From Isoptericola dokdonensis DS-3 (GTDB taxonomy: Bacteria; Actinomycetota; Actinomycetes; Actinomycetales; Cellulomonadaceae), in NCBI RefSeq assembly GCF_001636295.1, contig NZ_CP014209.1:3038001-3102000 (forward strand): a DNA stretch of 64,000 nucleotides. Reading direction: 5' to 3'. The notes below the pieces were generated by a model, which saw only the letters and a list, made by a program, of their open reading frames with translations, was not told the DNA's origin and made no database searches. Position 1 is the first letter of the stretch. Each line of letters begins with the position of its first letter. Below are positions 44,904 to 53,997 of the stretch, one piece after another. Made by a program: the position numbers and the translations under genes.

Positions 44904-47900
44904 GTGACCGACGTGTTCGTGGGATCGGACGGTACAGCTCCCAGTGACGGCGAGCTGATCCTTGAGGTGCGCGGAGGCAGCCTCGACGCCTACGGCGCGC
45001 TGTACGAGCGCCACGCCTCCGCGGCCCGGATCCTCGCCCGCCAGTACGTGCGCAGCCAGGCCGACGCGGACGACGTCGTGGCCGACGCCTTCCAGCGCGT
45101 GCTCGGCGTCCTGCGTCAGGGCAGCGGCCCGGACACGCACTTCCGCGCCTACCTGTTCACCGTCGTCCGCCGTCTCGCCGCGGACCTCGCCGCCGGTGCG
45201 CACCGCACCCGACCCACCGCCGACGACGGCACGTTCGAGCTGGCGCTCGGACCGTCCGGATCGTCGGAGGACCCGGCGCTCGCCGGCTTCGAGAGCTCGG
45301 TCGTGGCGCGCGCCTACGAACGGTTGCCGGAGCGCTGGCAGGCCGTCCTCTGGTACACGGAGGTCGAGCGCCTGTCGCCGGCCGACGTCGCGCCGATCCT
45401 CGGCCTGACGCCCAACGGCGTGTCCGCGCTGGCGTACCGCGCCCGGGAGGGGCTGCGCGTCGGCTACCTGCAGGAGCACCTCACGGCGGTGCCCGCGGAC
45501 TCGTGCCGGGTGGTCAACCCGATGCTCGGCGGGTACGTGCGCGGCAGCCTGTCGCAGCGGGAGGTCGCCAAGGTCGACGGCCACCTGGGCGGCTGCGACG
45601 ACTGCCGGATGCTCGTCCTCGAGCTGGGCGACGTCGCCCACGGCATGCGGGTGGTCATCGCACCCCTCGTGCTGGGCGTTGCCGGGCTCGCCCTGATGGG
45701 TGCGCTCCCACTCGGTGCGGTGACGGGTGCCGGGCTGGCCGGCGTCGCGGCGGCCGGTGCCGGTGGCACGGGAGCCGGCGTCGCGGGCGCGGGTGCGTCC
45801 GTCGGCTCGGGCGTGGCGTCGGGCGGCGCCGGGCTCGCGACCGGGTCGGCCGCGACGGCCGGAGCGGGGGCGGGTGCCGCAGGAACGGGTGCCGCAGGCG
45901 CCGCGGGTGCTGCAGGTGCGGGCGCAGGTGCCGGAGCAGGTGCGGCCGGCGCCGGAGTCGCCGGTGCGGCCGGCTCCGCCGCCGCGAGCGGCACCGCCGC
46001 GGCGACGGCGGCGACCACGGCGGCGACCGCCGCCACCGCCTCGACCGCGACGTCGGTCGCGACCACGGCGGTGGTCGCGACGGGCACGGCGGGGATGTCC
46101 GCGGTGACGGTCGCCGCGTCCACCGGGGCGGTCGCGGCCGCCACCGTCGGCGTGGTGTCCGTGCTGGGGGCGATGAGCGGAGGCGAGCCCGCGCCGCTCC
46201 CGGAGCTGCCGCCCGTCGCCGTCGCGTCGCCCTGGCCGAGCCCCGAGGCCGAGGAGCTCCCCGAGGTGGTCGCCTCGCCGGCACCCGAGCCGAGCGCCGA
46301 CCCGACGAACCCCGTCAACGTGCCTCCGCTCGTCGATGCGGACGCGGTCGACCACGTCGTCGTGCCCCCGCCGGCGGACGTCACGGTCGCCCTGGTCGAC
46401 CCGGGCGACGTGATCGAGCCGCGGGTCACCGACCACGTCGCCCTCCAGGTCGGCAACGCAGGCGGCAGCACCGCGACGGACGCCCAGCTGCGGGTGACGC
46501 TCCCGGCCGGGATGGCGCTGGGTGTCTCGTCGTCCCCGGCGGGCGCGTCGACGGGACCGCAGGTGCCGATCGACACGACGTCCCTGCCGTGCACGGCCAC
46601 GGTCGAGCCGCAGGTCGTGCAGTGCCGCGTCGGCACGCTCGACCCGGGCGAGACGCGGACCGTGACGGTGCCCGTGGTCGCGAGCTCCGGCGGCACCTAC
46701 GGTCTCGGCGCCAGTGTGTGGGCCGACGGGCTCGAGGAGCGCACGACCGCCCTGCCCGAGACGCAGGTGGCGTACTTCGGGCCGGAGCTGACGGCCGACG
46801 CGGGCCAGGTCGCGGCGGTCGACAACCCGGGCCGCGCCGACGTGACCTTCACCGTACGGAACTCGGGCGACCTCACGGCCGCGGCCGGCTGGGTCACGCG
46901 CGTCAAGGTCCCGGCGAGCCTCGCCCCCCACTCCGTCGCCGGGGGGCTCACCTGCGAGGGCGCGGGCGACGCCGCCGACGGCTACCGGTCGTGGCGCTGC
47001 ACCGGCCCCGAGCTCGACGCCGGAGCCAGCCTCGCCGGGGTGGCGACGGTCGTCGCCGACGGCGCGACCAGCGCCGGGTACTACACCCTCCAGGTGGTGC
47101 CGGAGCTGCCCGGCGACGGCCCGGTCGTGCGTGACGCGGCCACGTTCCCCGTGGCGCGCGCCTGGGCCGGCGCGGTCGCGGGCGCGGGCGCGATGGAGGC
47201 CTCGTGCCGGGCCGGCGGGGGGATCGGTGTGGCCGACGCCGTCGTGACGGGCAAGTACACCAACCTCACGTCCCGGACGCTGACGGTCGCCCTCGACGCC
47301 GCCGGGTCCAGCTCCGCGTCGTCGCGGACTCTGGCGCCGGGGGAGTCGGCGAACCTCGTCGTCCCCGACGGTCTGCGCGTCCCGGCGGGGACGGGGACCT
47401 GGCGGCTCTCGACGACGGTCGCCGGCGGCACCTACTCCCGCACGGTCGACACGTCCGGGTTCGGGGACGCGGAGTGCTACGACCCGCCGTGGAACGTGGA
47501 CCCCACCGCCCGGGTCGTCAACGACGGCGGCACAGTGCGGATCGAGGGCACCCTCGTCAACCGCGACGACGACCCCATGCAGGTGACGATGAACGCCGCG
47601 GGCACGTCCTCGGGCGCCACGCAGCTCGGTGCCGGGGAGACCCTGACGCTCTCGGTCGCCACCGACAAGCGGTCGGTGGACGCCGGCTCCGTGACGTTCG
47701 ACGTCGTGCGCTGGCGCACCGACCGGGACGGCGACCAGCCCACCCGCGGCGTGCGACCGGCGAGCACGCCGACCGCCGCCTACCGGGCCGCGACGATCGC
47801 CCCGGCGGCCGGCGACGCCCAGGGGGCCGACGAGTGCGCCTACGACCCGGCGTCGGAGACGTCGACCCGCACCTTCACCGTGCTGCTCGACAACTCGGCC

Positions 47901-48893
47901 TCGACGCTCCCGGTGGACTTCGAGGTCCGGGTCGGCGACCGCACCGAGCGGGTTCGTCTCGCCGACGGCGTGACGAAGACCGTCCGGCTGTCGGTGCCGT
48001 GGGGCACGGCGTCCGGCCGGGTCCTCGCCGACGGTCGCGAGATCCGCACCCTCGACGTGTCGTTCGCGTCGTGCGCGACCCCGCTCACCTGGCCCGACGA
48101 CGTCACGGTGACCGCGGCCGCGCAGTGCGAGGCCGGCTCGGTGCTGGTGGTCGTCGACGTGGCCAACGGCGGCGTCCGGGCGTGGGACGCGTCGGTGGAG
48201 CGGCGCGGGGCGACCGCCGCCTCGGGGAAGCTCGCCGCGTCCGGCGCGCAGCGGTTCGTCATCGACACCGACCGCTGGTACGCCCGCGGCGGCGAGGTGA
48301 CGGTGCGGCTGGCCCGCACCGTCGAGGGTTCCGAGCAGGTGGTGTCCCGCACGGCGACCCACCGCGGCGCACGCTGCCCGGTCGTGGCCCCGGCCGCCCG
48401 CCTGGCGGACGTCGAGACGCGTCTGGACCGCTACGGGGACTGGGCGACGTCGTGGCGCGAGCCCCAGGTCGTGCTCGACAACTCCGGTTCCAACATCCCC
48501 GTGACGTTCACGGTGACCGGGCCGGCAGGGTTCGAGCGCGCGGTGAAGGTCGCCGCCGGCGGCAGCGAGACGGTGGCCGCGCCCCGGGTCGACGGCCGGC
48601 ACGGCGCCACGTACACCGTGACGACCCGGAGGTGGAGCACCACCCTGGACACGGGGACCTTCACGGCCGCCGAGGCCGGCTGGTGCGCCGAGGGCATCGC
48701 GTGGGGCATGCAGTACACCGCCGGTGACGTGCGGTCCTGGAAGGGCGTCGCCTACCGGTACGCGGGCTGGGACGGCTCCGCTCCGGAGGGTGCGCCCACC
48801 GACGGTCCGGGCGCGGCGTGGTGGAAGGACGGCAGCCGCTGGAACGGCCAGTGGCGCCAGTGGGAGAAGATCGGGCTCTGCGAGTACCGCTGA
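44904..48893 (+). CDS. Giant fusion: ECF sigma factor, zf-HC2 domain, membrane segment, ectodomain, C-terminal CBM-like module
   Basis: A protein of about 1329 residues. Residues 1-195 are an ECF sigma factor: sigma-2 with ILARQYVRSQADADDVVADA, and sigma-4 with YERLPERWQAVLWYTEVERL and LSPADVAPILGLTPNGVSAL. Residues 205-245 resemble a zf-HC2 anti-sigma zinc finger with HLGGCDDC. A hydrophobic segment at about 250-285 is followed by an Ala/Gly/Thr-rich stretch to about 420 and a Pro-rich linker. Then come several beta-rich domains, including VALQVGNAGGSTATDAQLRV. The last 75 residues, rich in Trp and Tyr (YTAGDVRSWKGVAYRYAGW), look like a chitin-binding CBM5/12 module. A surface signal could thus free or degrade the chain to release sigma. 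GTG 44904 is the preferred start; GTG 44853 is possible. Confidence 0.85.
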   Translation: MTDVFVGSDGTAPSDGELILEVRGGSLDAYGALYERHASAARILARQYVRSQADADDVVADAFQRVLGVLRQGSGPDTHFRAYLFTVVRRLAADLAAGAHRTRPTADDGTFELALGPSGSSEDPALAGFESSVVARAYERLPERWQAVLWYTEVERLSPADVAPILGLTPNGVSALAYRAREGLRVGYLQEHLTAVPADSCRVVNPMLGGYVRGSLSQREVAKVDGHLGGCDDCRMLVLELGDVAHGMRVVIAPLVLGVAGLALMGALPLGAVTGAGLAGVAAAGAGGTGAGVAGAGASVGSGVASGGAGLATGSAATAGAGAGAAGTGAAGAAGAAGAGAGAGAGAAGAGVAGAAGSAAASGTAAATAATTAATAATASTATSVATTAVVATGTAGMSAVTVAASTGAVAAATVGVVSVLGAMSGGEPAPLPELPPVAVASPWPSPEAEELPEVVASPAPEPSADPTNPVNVPPLVDADAVDHVVVPPPADVTVALVDPGDVIEPRVTDHVALQVGNAGGSTATDAQLRVTLPAGMALGVSSSPAGASTGPQVPIDTTSLPCTATVEPQVVQCRVGTLDPGETRTVTVPVVASSGGTYGLGASVWADGLEERTTALPETQVAYFGPELTADAGQVAAVDNPGRADVTFTVRNSGDLTAAAGWVTRVKVPASLAPHSVAGGLTCEGAGDAADGYRSWRCTGPELDAGASLAGVATVVADGATSAGYYTLQVVPELPGDGPVVRDAATFPVARAWAGAVAGAGAMEASCRAGGGIGVADAVVTGKYTNLTSRTLTVALDAAGSSSASSRTLAPGESANLVVPDGLRVPAGTGTWRLSTTVAGGTYSRTVDTSGFGDAECYDPPWNVDPTARVVNDGGTVRIEGTLVNRDDDPMQVTMNAAGTSSGATQLGAGETLTLSVATDKRSVDAGSVTFDVVRWRTDRDGDQPTRGVRPASTPTAAYRAATIAPAAGDAQGADECAYDPASETSTRTFTVLLDNSASTLPVDFEVRVGDRTERVRLADGVTKTVRLSVPWGTASGRVLADGREIRTLDVSFASCATPLTWPDDVTVTAAAQCEAGSVLVVVDVANGGVRAWDASVERRGATAASGKLAASGAQRFVIDTDRWYARGGEVTVRLARTVEGSEQVVSRTATHRGARCPVVAPAARLADVETRLDRYGDWATSWREPQVVLDNSGSNIPVTFTVTGPAGFERAVKVAAGGSETVAAPRVDGRHGATYTVTTRRWSTTLDTGTFTAAEAGWCAEGIAWGMQYTAGDVRSWKGVAYRYAGWDGSAPEGAPTDGPGAAWWKDGSRWNGQWRQWEKIGLCEYR

Positions 48894-48899
48894 CCGGCG

Positions 48900-48930
48900 C
48901 TGCGGCCCGGGGAGCTCCGCGGGCCCGCAG
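48900..48930. terminator. Bidirectional terminator between ECF fusion and upp
   Basis: Imperfect arms CTGCGGCCCGG and CGGGCCCGCAG lie just after the stop at 48893, facing the upp stop at 48943 on the other strand. Confidence 0.45.
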
Positions 48931-48942
48931 ACCGGGACGGGG

Positions 48943-49578
48943 TCAGACGACGCCGTAGAGGCGGTCCCCGGCGTCGCCGAGCCCCGGCACGATGTACTTC
49001 TTCTCGTTGAGCCGCTCGTCGACGGCGGCGACGACGATCTGCACGTCGGCGCGGTCACCCACGGCGTCCTGGACGACCTGGACACCCTCGGGGGCGGCCA
49101 GCAGGCAGACGGCGGTGACGTCGCGGGCACCACGCTGGAGCACGTAGTCGATCGAGGCGACGAGCGTGGCGCCGGTCGCGAGCATCGGGTCGAGGAGGAA
49201 CACCTGGCGGCCGGTGAGGTCGTCGGGCAGGCGGTTGGCGTACGTCACCGCCTCGAAGGTGCTCTCGTCGCGCTGCAGGCCGAGGAACCCGACCTCGGCG
49301 GTCGGCAGCAGCCGGGTCATGCCGTCCAGCATCCCCAGGCCGGCGCGCAGGATGGGGATGACGATCGGGCTGGGGTCGCTCAGCTTCACGCCCGTCGTCG
49401 TGGTGACCGGTGTGCGGACCTCCTGCGGCTCGACGCGGACGTGCCGCGTCGCCTCGTACGCCAGGAGGGTGACCAGCTCGTCGACCAGGAGCCGGAAGAT
49501 CGGCGACGGCGTGGCCTCGTCGCGCAGGACGGACAGCTTGTGGGCGACCAGCGGGTGGTCGGCGACGTGCAGGCGCAT
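48943..49578 (-). CDS. upp: Uracil phosphoribosyltransferase
   Basis: A 211-residue pyrimidine salvage enzyme making UMP from uracil and PRPP. The PRPP loop is [19 protein letters not shown]. Family blocks [16 protein letters not shown] and [20 protein letters not shown], with the C-terminal GDAGDRLYG, are intact. ATG 49578 gives the standard length; the open frame upstream is an extension without support. Confidence 0.97.
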   Translation of the reverse strand: MRLHVADHPLVAHKLSVLRDEATPSPIFRLLVDELVTLLAYEATRHVRVEPQEVRTPVTTTTGVKLSDPSPIVIPILRAGLGMLDGMTRLLPTAEVGFLGLQRDESTFEAVTYANRLPDDLTGRQVFLLDPMLATGATLVASIDYVLQRGARDVTAVCLLAAPEGVQVVQDAVGDRADVQIVVAAVDERLNEKKYIVPGLGDAGDRLYGVV

Positions 49579-49692
49579 GCTGCCACGGTACCGGGCCCCC
49601 GGCCGCCAGGCCCGGGCCGGCGGTGTGACACGCGTCCGGCTCCGGTTCGCCCGCCGCACCCGGTCGCGCACGACAGCCCGTACCGGCAGGGA

Positions 49693-49740
49693 CGACGACG
49701 GGCCCGGTGCGGGGGAGTCCCCGCGCCGGGCCCGTCGTCG
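49693..49740. terminator. Strong terminator of the LPxTG gene
   Basis: Arms of 22 bp (49693-49714 and 49719-49740, one mismatch, core GGGCCCGG) enclose the loop GAGT, directly after the LPxTG stop on the minus strand. Confidence 0.85.
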
Positions 49741-49745
49741 AGGGG

Positions 49746-51203
49746 TCAGCGCTGCGACACGCGGCGGCGCACCACGAACAGGGTGGCGCCGGCGGCGACG
49801 AGCAGGGCGGCCACGGCGGCGGTGATGCCGACGGTCGCACCCGTGCGGGGGAGCTCGGTCGTCTGCGCGGCGACCTGCTCACCCGTGGCGTCCTCGACCT
49901 CGGTGTCGTCCACCTCGGTGTCCACGGCGACCTCCTGGGCGCCCGCGCGGTCCTCGGTGGGCTCCTCGACGGCCTCGGTGGGCTCCTCGGTGGGCTCCTC
50001 GGCCGGCGTGGTCGCGCACGGCTCGTCCGTGAAGACGGACTCGTCGACGGCGTAGACGGCGGTGGACGCGTCGACCGCGGCGTACCCGGCGGGCAGCTCG
50101 CCCAGCGTGTAGCCCGCGGCGGCGGTGGCCACGATGCCCTCGGCGGACGAGGAGTACGTCAGGCCCTCGGCGGCGGCCGGCAGGACCAGCTCGTCGGCCT
50201 CGGTGCCGCACTCGTCGATCACCTGCGGGGCGTCCGGCGTTACCACGACGGGCTCGCTCGCGCAGGCCTCACCGGTGAGCGTGTAGGTCCACGACAGGGC
50301 GGTCTCGGGAGCCACCTCGACGCCCTCGGCGAGGGCCGCGGTGACCATCACCTCGGTGCGGTCCCCGTTCCACTCCTCGGAGTAGGTCGCGAGGTCCGTG
50401 TCGGGCATCGTCACGGTGATCCCGGCGTCGCAGCTCTCCACGAAGGACGGGGAGGGCACGGCGACGGGCTCGGGGGCGTCCTCGCCGCACTCGGCCAGGT
50501 AGTTGCTCAGGTCGTCGTGGCGGGCCTTCTGGAGGCGGTCGCCGAACAGCGGGCCGTCGGGGTAGGTGATGTGCTGGAACTCGTCCCAGGAGAAGTCACC
50601 ATCGACGCGCACGACGTCCTGCTGGACGCCCCAGGAGCCCTCGCAGACGTCCGCCGGCAGGGTGGTGCCGTCGAACAGCTCACCGGGGTACTCCTGCGGC
50701 AGCTCGTCCCAGAACTCCTCGCCCTCGCGGGTGGTGATCAGGGTCTGCTCGCCCGAGTTCTCCCAGGCGGCCGGCTTGGTCGAGTCCAGCTTCGGGTAGA
50801 CGTAGAAGGCGGTCTCCAGCTCCGGCTCGACCTCCGGCGTGGGCTCGGGCGTGGGCTCCGGCTCGACGCAGGCGGCCAGGTCGCCCGACATGTTCCAGTC
50901 CCAGTCGTCGTCGTCCCACGCGTCGACGGACACGGTCCACGTGTGGGCCTCGTCCTCGGACAGCTCGAGCTCGGTGCGGAACTCCCGGCCGAAGGACTCC
51001 TCGACGCGGGTCTCGTCGTCGACGACGACGGTGACCGTGTTCGTGTTCCCGCCGCTCGAGCCGGCGTACTGCGTCAGGTTGATCGACAAGGAGCCGCAGA
51101 CAGCATCGACGTCCGGGGTGTGGGCGGCGGCGGTCGTCGCGGTGGCGACGAGCCCGCCGAGAGCGAGCGTCGCGGTCGCGACGGTCGCCAGAATCCTCTT
51201 CAC
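49746..51203 (-). CDS. LPxTG-type surface protein
   Basis: A 485-residue secreted and probably wall-anchored protein. The signal peptide covers about 1-27. The C-terminus has the sortase motif LPRTG, then a hydrophobic helix ([20 protein letters not shown]) and a basic tail (VVRRRVSQR). The ectodomain is acidic, with Pro/Glu spacers ([17 protein letters not shown] and [17 protein letters not shown]). Paired Cys suggest disulphides. LPXTG with Arg at the third position fits a class E or general sortase; no sortase gene lies here. Start is GTG 51203. No enzymatic domain is recognised, so a structural or adhesive role is likely. Confidence 0.85.
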   Translation of the reverse strand: MKRILATVATATLALGGLVATATTAAAHTPDVDAVCGSLSINLTQYAGSSGGNTNTVTVVVDDETRVEESFGREFRTELELSEDEAHTWTVSVDAWDDDDWDWNMSGDLAACVEPEPTPEPTPEVEPELETAFYVYPKLDSTKPAAWENSGEQTLITTREGEEFWDELPQEYPGELFDGTTLPADVCEGSWGVQQDVVRVDGDFSWDEFQHITYPDGPLFGDRLQKARHDDLSNYLAECGEDAPEPVAVPSPSFVESCDAGITVTMPDTDLATYSEEWNGDRTEVMVTAALAEGVEVAPETALSWTYTLTGEACASEPVVVTPDAPQVIDECGTEADELVLPAAAEGLTYSSSAEGIVATAAAGYTLGELPAGYAAVDASTAVYAVDESVFTDEPCATTPAEEPTEEPTEAVEEPTEDRAGAQEVAVDTEVDDTEVEDATGEQVAAQTTELPRTGATVGITAAVAALLVAAGATLFVVRRRVSQR

Positions 51204-51330
51204 GTGGGGGTCTTTCCCTTCGGTGGTGGGTCGAGCACCGGCACAGCACCCGACAGTGGGTCTCAGGGGGAACTACGACATCCCAGCACCATCGGGTGAA
51301 AAAGTACAGATGACGGACAAGTCCTCCACA

Positions 51331-51344
51331 GGGGAGTTCTCCCC
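51331..51344. promoter_or_regulatory. Palindromic operator-like site GGGGAG-N2-CTCCCC (site 2)
   Basis: GGGGAG-TT-CTCCCC followed by CATCG stands in the divergent gap between the LPxTG gene (minus, start 51203) and tadA (plus, start 51387). It has the same core and spacing as the site at 29094-29107. Confidence 0.55.
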
Positions 51345-51386
51345 ATCGACTCCGCGGCACCGGTGCCGGTTCCCTACGCTGAGCCC

Positions 51387-51935
51387 GTGGACGAACAGCA
51401 GGACGGCGAGCGGGGGCTGGCGCTGCCGTGGGCGGACGGCACGTTCCCGCCCGGCACGTTGAGCGCGCGGCGCGCCGTCTGGCACGACCTCATGGGCCTG
51501 GCCCTGCACGAGGCGACGCACGCGCTGGCGTCCGACGACGTCCCCGTGGGCGCCCTCGTCGTCTCCCCGGACGGCCGCCTGCTCGGTGTGGGGCGCAACC
51601 GTCGCGAGGAGACCGGCGACCCCACCGCGCACGCCGAGGTCCTGGCACTGCGCCAGGCCGCGGCATCCTGGGGGCGGTGGCGGTTGGAGGGCTGCACCCT
51701 CGTCGTCACCCTCGAGCCGTGCGTGATGTGCGCGGGCGCGCTCGTCGCCGCGCGCGTCGACCGGCTCGTCGTCGGCGCCTGGGACCCGAAGGCCGGCGCC
51801 ACGGGCTCCGTGTGGGACCTGGTGCGCGACCAGCGGTCCCTGCACGCCGTCGAGGTGGTCGGCGGCGTCCGCGAGGACGAGTGCGCCGCCGTGCTCCAGG
51901 AGTTCTTCGCCGCCCGCCGCGGCACGGCGGGGTAG
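51387..51935 (+). CDS. tadA: tRNA-specific adenosine deaminase
   Basis: A 182-residue zinc deaminase converting A34 to inosine in tRNA-Arg. Catalytic motifs are TAHAEVLAL (zinc His and proton-shuttle Glu) and LEPCVMCAGALV (zinc Cys pair). WDPKAGATGSVWDLVRD is typical of TadA. GTG 51387 is preferred: TACGCT at 51374-51379 stands seven bases before it and no ribosome site is visible, suggesting leaderless expression. An in-frame start at 51363 is less likely. The N-terminus is about 20 residues longer than minimal TadA. Confidence 0.92.
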   Translation: MDEQQDGERGLALPWADGTFPPGTLSARRAVWHDLMGLALHEATHALASDDVPVGALVVSPDGRLLGVGRNRREETGDPTAHAEVLALRQAAASWGRWRLEGCTLVVTLEPCVMCAGALVAARVDRLVVGAWDPKAGATGSVWDLVRDQRSLHAVEVVGGVREDECAAVLQEFFAARRGTAG

Positions 51936-52006
51936 GGCGAGCCCTACCCCGGAGACGGGGGCGTGCCGCATGTCGCGGCACGTCGCCGCTCCGTAGTGTC
52001 GTGGGC

Positions 52007-53350
52007 ATGACGATCCCTGCTCCGACGAGCCGCGTCGCCCCGGCACTCACGGACCTGCGTGGTCTGCTGCGCGCCCCCTGGGCACGGGCGACCTTCGACG
52101 GCGTCGCCCAGATCGTGGTGGGCTGGTTCTGGCTGCTCGTCGTCGGGCTGCCGCTGTGGATCCTCGTGGTCACCTCCGTGGGTCTCGTGCCGGCGCTCGG
52201 GATCGGCCTGCTCCTGCTCCCGCTCACGCTGGGGCTGGCCCGCGGGTTCGGCGCGGTCGAGCGGGCCCGGCTGGCCGCACAGACCGGCGTCGTCGTCGGG
52301 ACGCCGCCGCGTCGCGTGCCCGCCCGGCCCGGCTGGTGGTCGTGGCTGTGGGCGCAGGTGGCCGACGGTCGCAGCTGGCTCGCCGCCGCCTACCTCCTCG
52401 TCGCTCTCCTGCTCTACGAGGTGCTGTTCACGCTCGTCGTCGCCGCGTCCGCCGCGTCGGTGGCCGCCGTCGTGCTCGGCGTAGGGGCGCTCGCCGACGG
52501 CGACCTCCTCGGTCTGCTCGCGATCCCCGCCGCCGTGCTGCTCGTCTGGCTGGCGGCCGTCGTCGCCCAGCTCGGCAGCCTCGTCACCCTCCTGCTCGCT
52601 CGCGCCCTGCTCGGGCCGCCCCTCGACGCCGAGGCCCGAGCCGCCCAGCAGGCCGCCGAGCACCAGGCTCGCGCCGCCGAGTCCGCCGCCGCCACCGCCA
52701 CCGCGCGCGCCGACGTCCTCACCGAGACCCGGGCCGCCGCCCTCGAGGCCGCCGACGCCGAGCGCCGCCGCATCGAGCGGGACCTGCACGACGGCGTCCA
52801 GCAGCGGCTCGTCGCCCTCGGCGTCACCCTCGGCACGGCCCGCCGCGAGGCGGAGCGCGACCCGTCCACCGCCGTCGCCGCCCTGGAGCACGCGCACGGC
52901 GAGGTCAAGGAGTCCCTCGCCGAGCTGCGCGACCTCGTGCGCGGCATCCACCCCGCCGTGCTCGCCGACCGCGGCCTCGACGCCGCCCTGTCGGCGCTCG
53001 CCGCCCGCAGCCCCGTCCCCGTCCGGGTCGAGGCGGGCACCGGCCTGGAACGCGCCGGCACGACGGCGCAGGCCGCCGCCTACTTCGTCGTCGCCGAAGC
53101 GCTGACGAACGTCGCCCGCCACGCCGACGCGGGCAGCGCCGTCGTGCGCGCCGCCGTCGTCGAGGACGACCGGGGCGGGCGGCTGCGCGTCGAGGTCGCC
53201 GACGACGGCCACGGCGGCGCCGAGCCGGCCCCCGGCAGCGGCCTGGCCGGCCTGCGCGGACGCGTCGCCGCCCTCGACGGCACCTTCGACCTGACCAGCC
53301 CGACCGGCGCTGGCACCCGACTGACCGTGGAGGTGCCGTGCGCATCGTGA
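52007..53350 (+). CDS. Membrane sensor histidine kinase (HisKA_3 type)
   Basis: A 447-residue kinase of the NarL-partner class. Four hydrophobic segments lie in the first 210 residues (for example VVGWFWLLVVGLPLWILVV, then YLLVALLLYEVLFTLVVAAS), with short extracellular loops. An Ala-rich coiled linker leads to RRIERDLHDGVQQRL with His261. The ATPase core has VVAEALTNVARHADAGS and DDGHGGAEPAPGSGLAGL. TAGTGT at 51994-51999, seven bases before ATG 52007, suggests a leaderless transcript. It overlaps the regulator gene by 13 bases. Small-loop kinases of this kind often sense membrane or envelope stress (inference). Confidence 0.9.
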   Translation: MTIPAPTSRVAPALTDLRGLLRAPWARATFDGVAQIVVGWFWLLVVGLPLWILVVTSVGLVPALGIGLLLLPLTLGLARGFGAVERARLAAQTGVVVGTPPRRVPARPGWWSWLWAQVADGRSWLAAAYLLVALLLYEVLFTLVVAASAASVAAVVLGVGALADGDLLGLLAIPAAVLLVWLAAVVAQLGSLVTLLLARALLGPPLDAEARAAQQAAEHQARAAESAAATATARADVLTETRAAALEAADAERRRIERDLHDGVQQRLVALGVTLGTARREAERDPSTAVAALEHAHGEVKESLAELRDLVRGIHPAVLADRGLDAALSALAARSPVPVRVEAGTGLERAGTTAQAAAYFVVAEALTNVARHADAGSAVVRAAVVEDDRGGRLRVEVADDGHGGAEPAPGSGLAGLRGRVAALDGTFDLTSPTGAGTRLTVEVPCAS

Positions 53351-53997
53351 TCGCGGAGGACTCCGTCCTCCTGCTCGACGGGCTCGCCCGGCTGCTGCGT
53401 GCGGAGGGCCACGGCGTGGCCACGTTCCGCACCGCCGAGGAGATGGTGGCCGCGCTGACCCGCTCCGCCGACATGCTGCCGGACCTGCTCGTCACCGACG
53501 TGCGGATGCCGCCGTCGCACACCGACGAGGGCCTGCGCGCCGCCGTCCACCTGCGCTCGCTGCACCCCGACCTGCCCGTCCTCGTGCTGTCCCAGTACGT
53601 CGAGCAGCGGTACGCCGCCGAGCTGTTCGCCGCCGGCACCCGCGGCCTGGGCTACGTGCTCAAGGACCGCGTGGCCGACGTCGACGAGTTCCTCGGCGCG
53701 GTCGAGCGGGTCGCCTCCGGCGGCACCGTCCTCGACCCGGAGGTCGTCTCCCAGGTCCTCGCCCGGTCGCGCAGCGACCTCGGGGACCTCACCCGGCGCG
53801 AGCGCGAGGTCCTCGCGCTCATCGCCGAAGGACTGTCCAACGCCGCGATCGCGGAGCGGCTCGTCGTCGGCCTGCCCGCCGTCGAGAAGCACGTGACCAA
53901 CATCCTCACCAAGCTGGGGCTGCCGCCCGACGCCGACACCCACCGGCGCGTGCTCGCGGTGCTCCGCTGGCTCGACCTGAACGGAGACCTGCGATGA
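53338..53997 (+). CDS. NarL/LuxR-family response regulator
   Basis: A 219-residue regulator. The receiver has IAEDSVLLLDGLARLL, phospho-acceptor Asp54 (LVTDVRMPPSHTDEG), SQYVEQRYA and Lys in GYVLKDRVAD. The LuxR-type helix-turn-helix is at about 150-205 (LTRREREVLALIAEGLSNAA, then VEKHVTNILTKLGL). GTG 53338 lies inside the end of the kinase gene. It is followed by a DUF4097 gene with an ATGA overlap, a frequent partner of such systems. Confidence 0.92.
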   Translation: MRIVIAEDSVLLLDGLARLLRAEGHGVATFRTAEEMVAALTRSADMLPDLLVTDVRMPPSHTDEGLRAAVHLRSLHPDLPVLVLSQYVEQRYAAELFAAGTRGLGYVLKDRVADVDEFLGAVERVASGGTVLDPEVVSQVLARSRSDLGDLTRREREVLALIAEGLSNAAIAERLVVGLPAVEKHVTNILTKLGLPPDADTHRRVLAVLRWLDLNGDLR

